From Bacteroidota bacterium (GTDB lineage Bacteria > Bacteroidota > JABWAT01), in contig JAFLBE010000003.1 in assembly GCA_017303995.1 (NCBI GenBank), positions 1 through 64,000 of the forward strand: 64,000 nucleotides of DNA, written 5' to 3'. A program made the position numbers and the translations under genes. Position 1 is the stretch's first letter. Every line of letters starts with the position of its first letter. The notes beneath the pieces are model-generated. The model saw only the letters and a program-made list of their open reading frames with translations. It was not told the origin of the DNA and did not search any database. Of this stretch, positions 63,164-64,000 are shown one piece after another.

Positions 63164-64000
63164 GTGTTCAAAAATTTCATTCAAAAATATTTCAAACCCC
63201 TGATATGGGGACTAAAAATTTTCACCCTTGCCGGGTTGATCTCAGTTTGTTTTTTTATAAACTGGAATGAAGTTTTTCGTCTGGGACACCGTGCTGATTC
63301 TTCTTACCTGATTCTTGCCGGCCTCCTTGTCATTCCAAACATTTTTTTCAGTTGGTTGAAGTGGGATTATGTTGTTCGGTTTATCGATTCCAGAGTAAGG
63401 AAACGGGTTACCTTTTATTCCATGCTTTCCGGACTTGCTTTGGATACCGTGACACTTTCACCAATTGGTGATTATGCAGGTCGTTTATTAAATATGTCTG
63501 CATTTCCAAAAGCCTCACTTGTTGCCCTTCATTTTATTGAAAAGATCTCTCTCCTTTTTATTTCGTGTATTGCTGGTTCAATAGCCTTTATCGTCATTGC
63601 ATGGAATTACATCCCGGGTGCAGTCGAAAAAGAACTGATAATGGGTTTGGGAATTTTCTTTCTCCTGTTTGGGATTGCAGGAATTTTCTTTTGTGCTACG
63701 CCGAAACCTTTTCTCAAGCTAATCCCCAAATTTAAATTTATTGGTCAATTTCATTTGGATGGTGCAACACTGGCTGCCCAAAGATTAAATGCCGGCGATA
63801 ATATTTATTTGATTTTTGTAAATGTACTTAAATACTTTACCTATATAACTCAGTTTTATCTGATCATTTTAGCATTTGGATCATTACCAATCTCAATTGG
63901 ATATCTTGGGGCAACAGCAACTCTGCTGGTAAGATCTGTTTTGTCTGGGTTGACATTTGGTGATTTGGGAATTCGTGAAATTTCCTCAGTTTACTTTTTT
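63164..64000 (+). CDS. flippase-like (AglD/YbhN) membrane protein, 3' part missing
   Basis: An open frame of 279 codons from GTG 63164 to the window edge, so the end is missing. The hydrophobicity pattern and the motifs LSPIGDYAGRLLNM and GLTFGDLGIREISSVYF match the lysylphosphatidylglycerol-synthase transmembrane (UPF0104/flippase-like) family, whose members have six to nine helices. Together with the adjacent GT2 gene it may move or modify a lipid-linked glycan. The substrate is unknown. Confidence 0.82.
   Translation, partial: MFKNFIQKYFKPLIWGLKIFTLAGLISVCFFINWNEVFRLGHRADSSYLILAGLLVIPNIFFSWLKWDYVVRFIDSRVRKRVTFYSMLSGLALDTVTLSPIGDYAGRLLNMSAFPKASLVALHFIEKISLLFISCIAGSIAFIVIAWNYIPGAVEKELIMGLGIFFLLFGIAGIFFCATPKPFLKLIPKFKFIGQFHLDGATLAAQRLNAGDNIYLIFVNVLKYFTYITQFYLIILAFGSLPISIGYLGATATLLVRSVLSGLTFGDLGIREISSVYFF

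Overview
The window is one long stretch of ordinary chromosome from a Gram-negative bacterium of the FCB type (Bacteroidota, Ignavibacteriota or a close relative). The evidence is indirect. Outer-membrane proteins (an Omp85 barrel, a 1179-residue barrel-like protein), Lnt and lipoprotein processing indicate an outer membrane. BshC (bacillithiol), GTP-type PEPCK, a PG_1098-type methyltransferase and SpmA/SpmB are common in that group. Some promoters have the Bacteroidota layout TTTG-N19-TAnnTTTG (best at ftsB/divIC, related versions at pckG and greA). Unlike typical Bacteroidota, many genes carry clear Shine-Dalgarno sequences (eno, ferredoxin, CheY-like regulator, greA), so a deep-branching or sister lineage is more likely. 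There is no plasmid, phage, IS element, CRISPR array, rRNA or tRNA that I can see.

Layout. 1-3735: minus-strand pckG (3' part missing), then a COG0523 GTPase - MFS exporter - 61-residue orphan operon. 3736-5340: a lipoprotein glycerophosphodiesterase flanked by palindromic repeats, and an ftsB/divIC gene. 5398-9588: eno, then sixA, purD and a sugar epimerase. 9640-14063: a secreted NHL propeller coupled to a giant outer-membrane protein. 14134-16182: comF, pta, ferredoxin. 16316-21694: a secreted propeller/Ig-repeat protein diverging from an Omp85 barrel gene that carries a ten-G tract. 21681-23706: methyltransferase and SirB1-like protein. 23965-29706: glycerophosphodiesterase - glpD - FakA/FakB fusion, then cyclophilin - queG. 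29759-33637: HD-GYP response regulator, DHH phosphoesterase, solitary nuoI, MFS protein. 33606-37897: purL, Rrf2 regulator, CheY-like regulator, rsgA. 37898-43187: AlbA_2 protein, unknown secreted protein, gpsA, plsY, purM, MshEN-like protein. 43205-50033: leuS, asnS, then nadE - rsmI - degenerate PHP protein. 50162-55165: lnt, SpoIID-like protein, maf, miaA. 55299-59155: spmA - spmB - rluE-like - bshC - AgmX/PglI-like operon. 59137-64000: DUF4032 kinase-like protein, propeller protein, greA, GT2 glycosyltransferase and a truncated flippase-like membrane protein.

The genes connect best through glycerol-3-phosphate and phospholipids. Two glycerophosphodiesterases, GlpD, GpsA, PlsY and a one-polypeptide fatty-acid kinase (FakA+FakB) could together recycle both halves of membrane lipids; GlpD, one diesterase and the Fak fusion form a tight operon. 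The purine pathway is scattered (purD, purL, purM in three places).

The most interesting items for follow-up are the phospholipid-salvage cassette, a G10 tract able to switch off the last strands of an Omp85 protein, a membrane-anchored PHP protein that has lost most of its metal ligands, a small MshEN-like (possible c-di-GMP binding) protein coupled to purM, a 5'-terminal terminator-like hairpin in the greA leader, and several families of intergenic palindromes.
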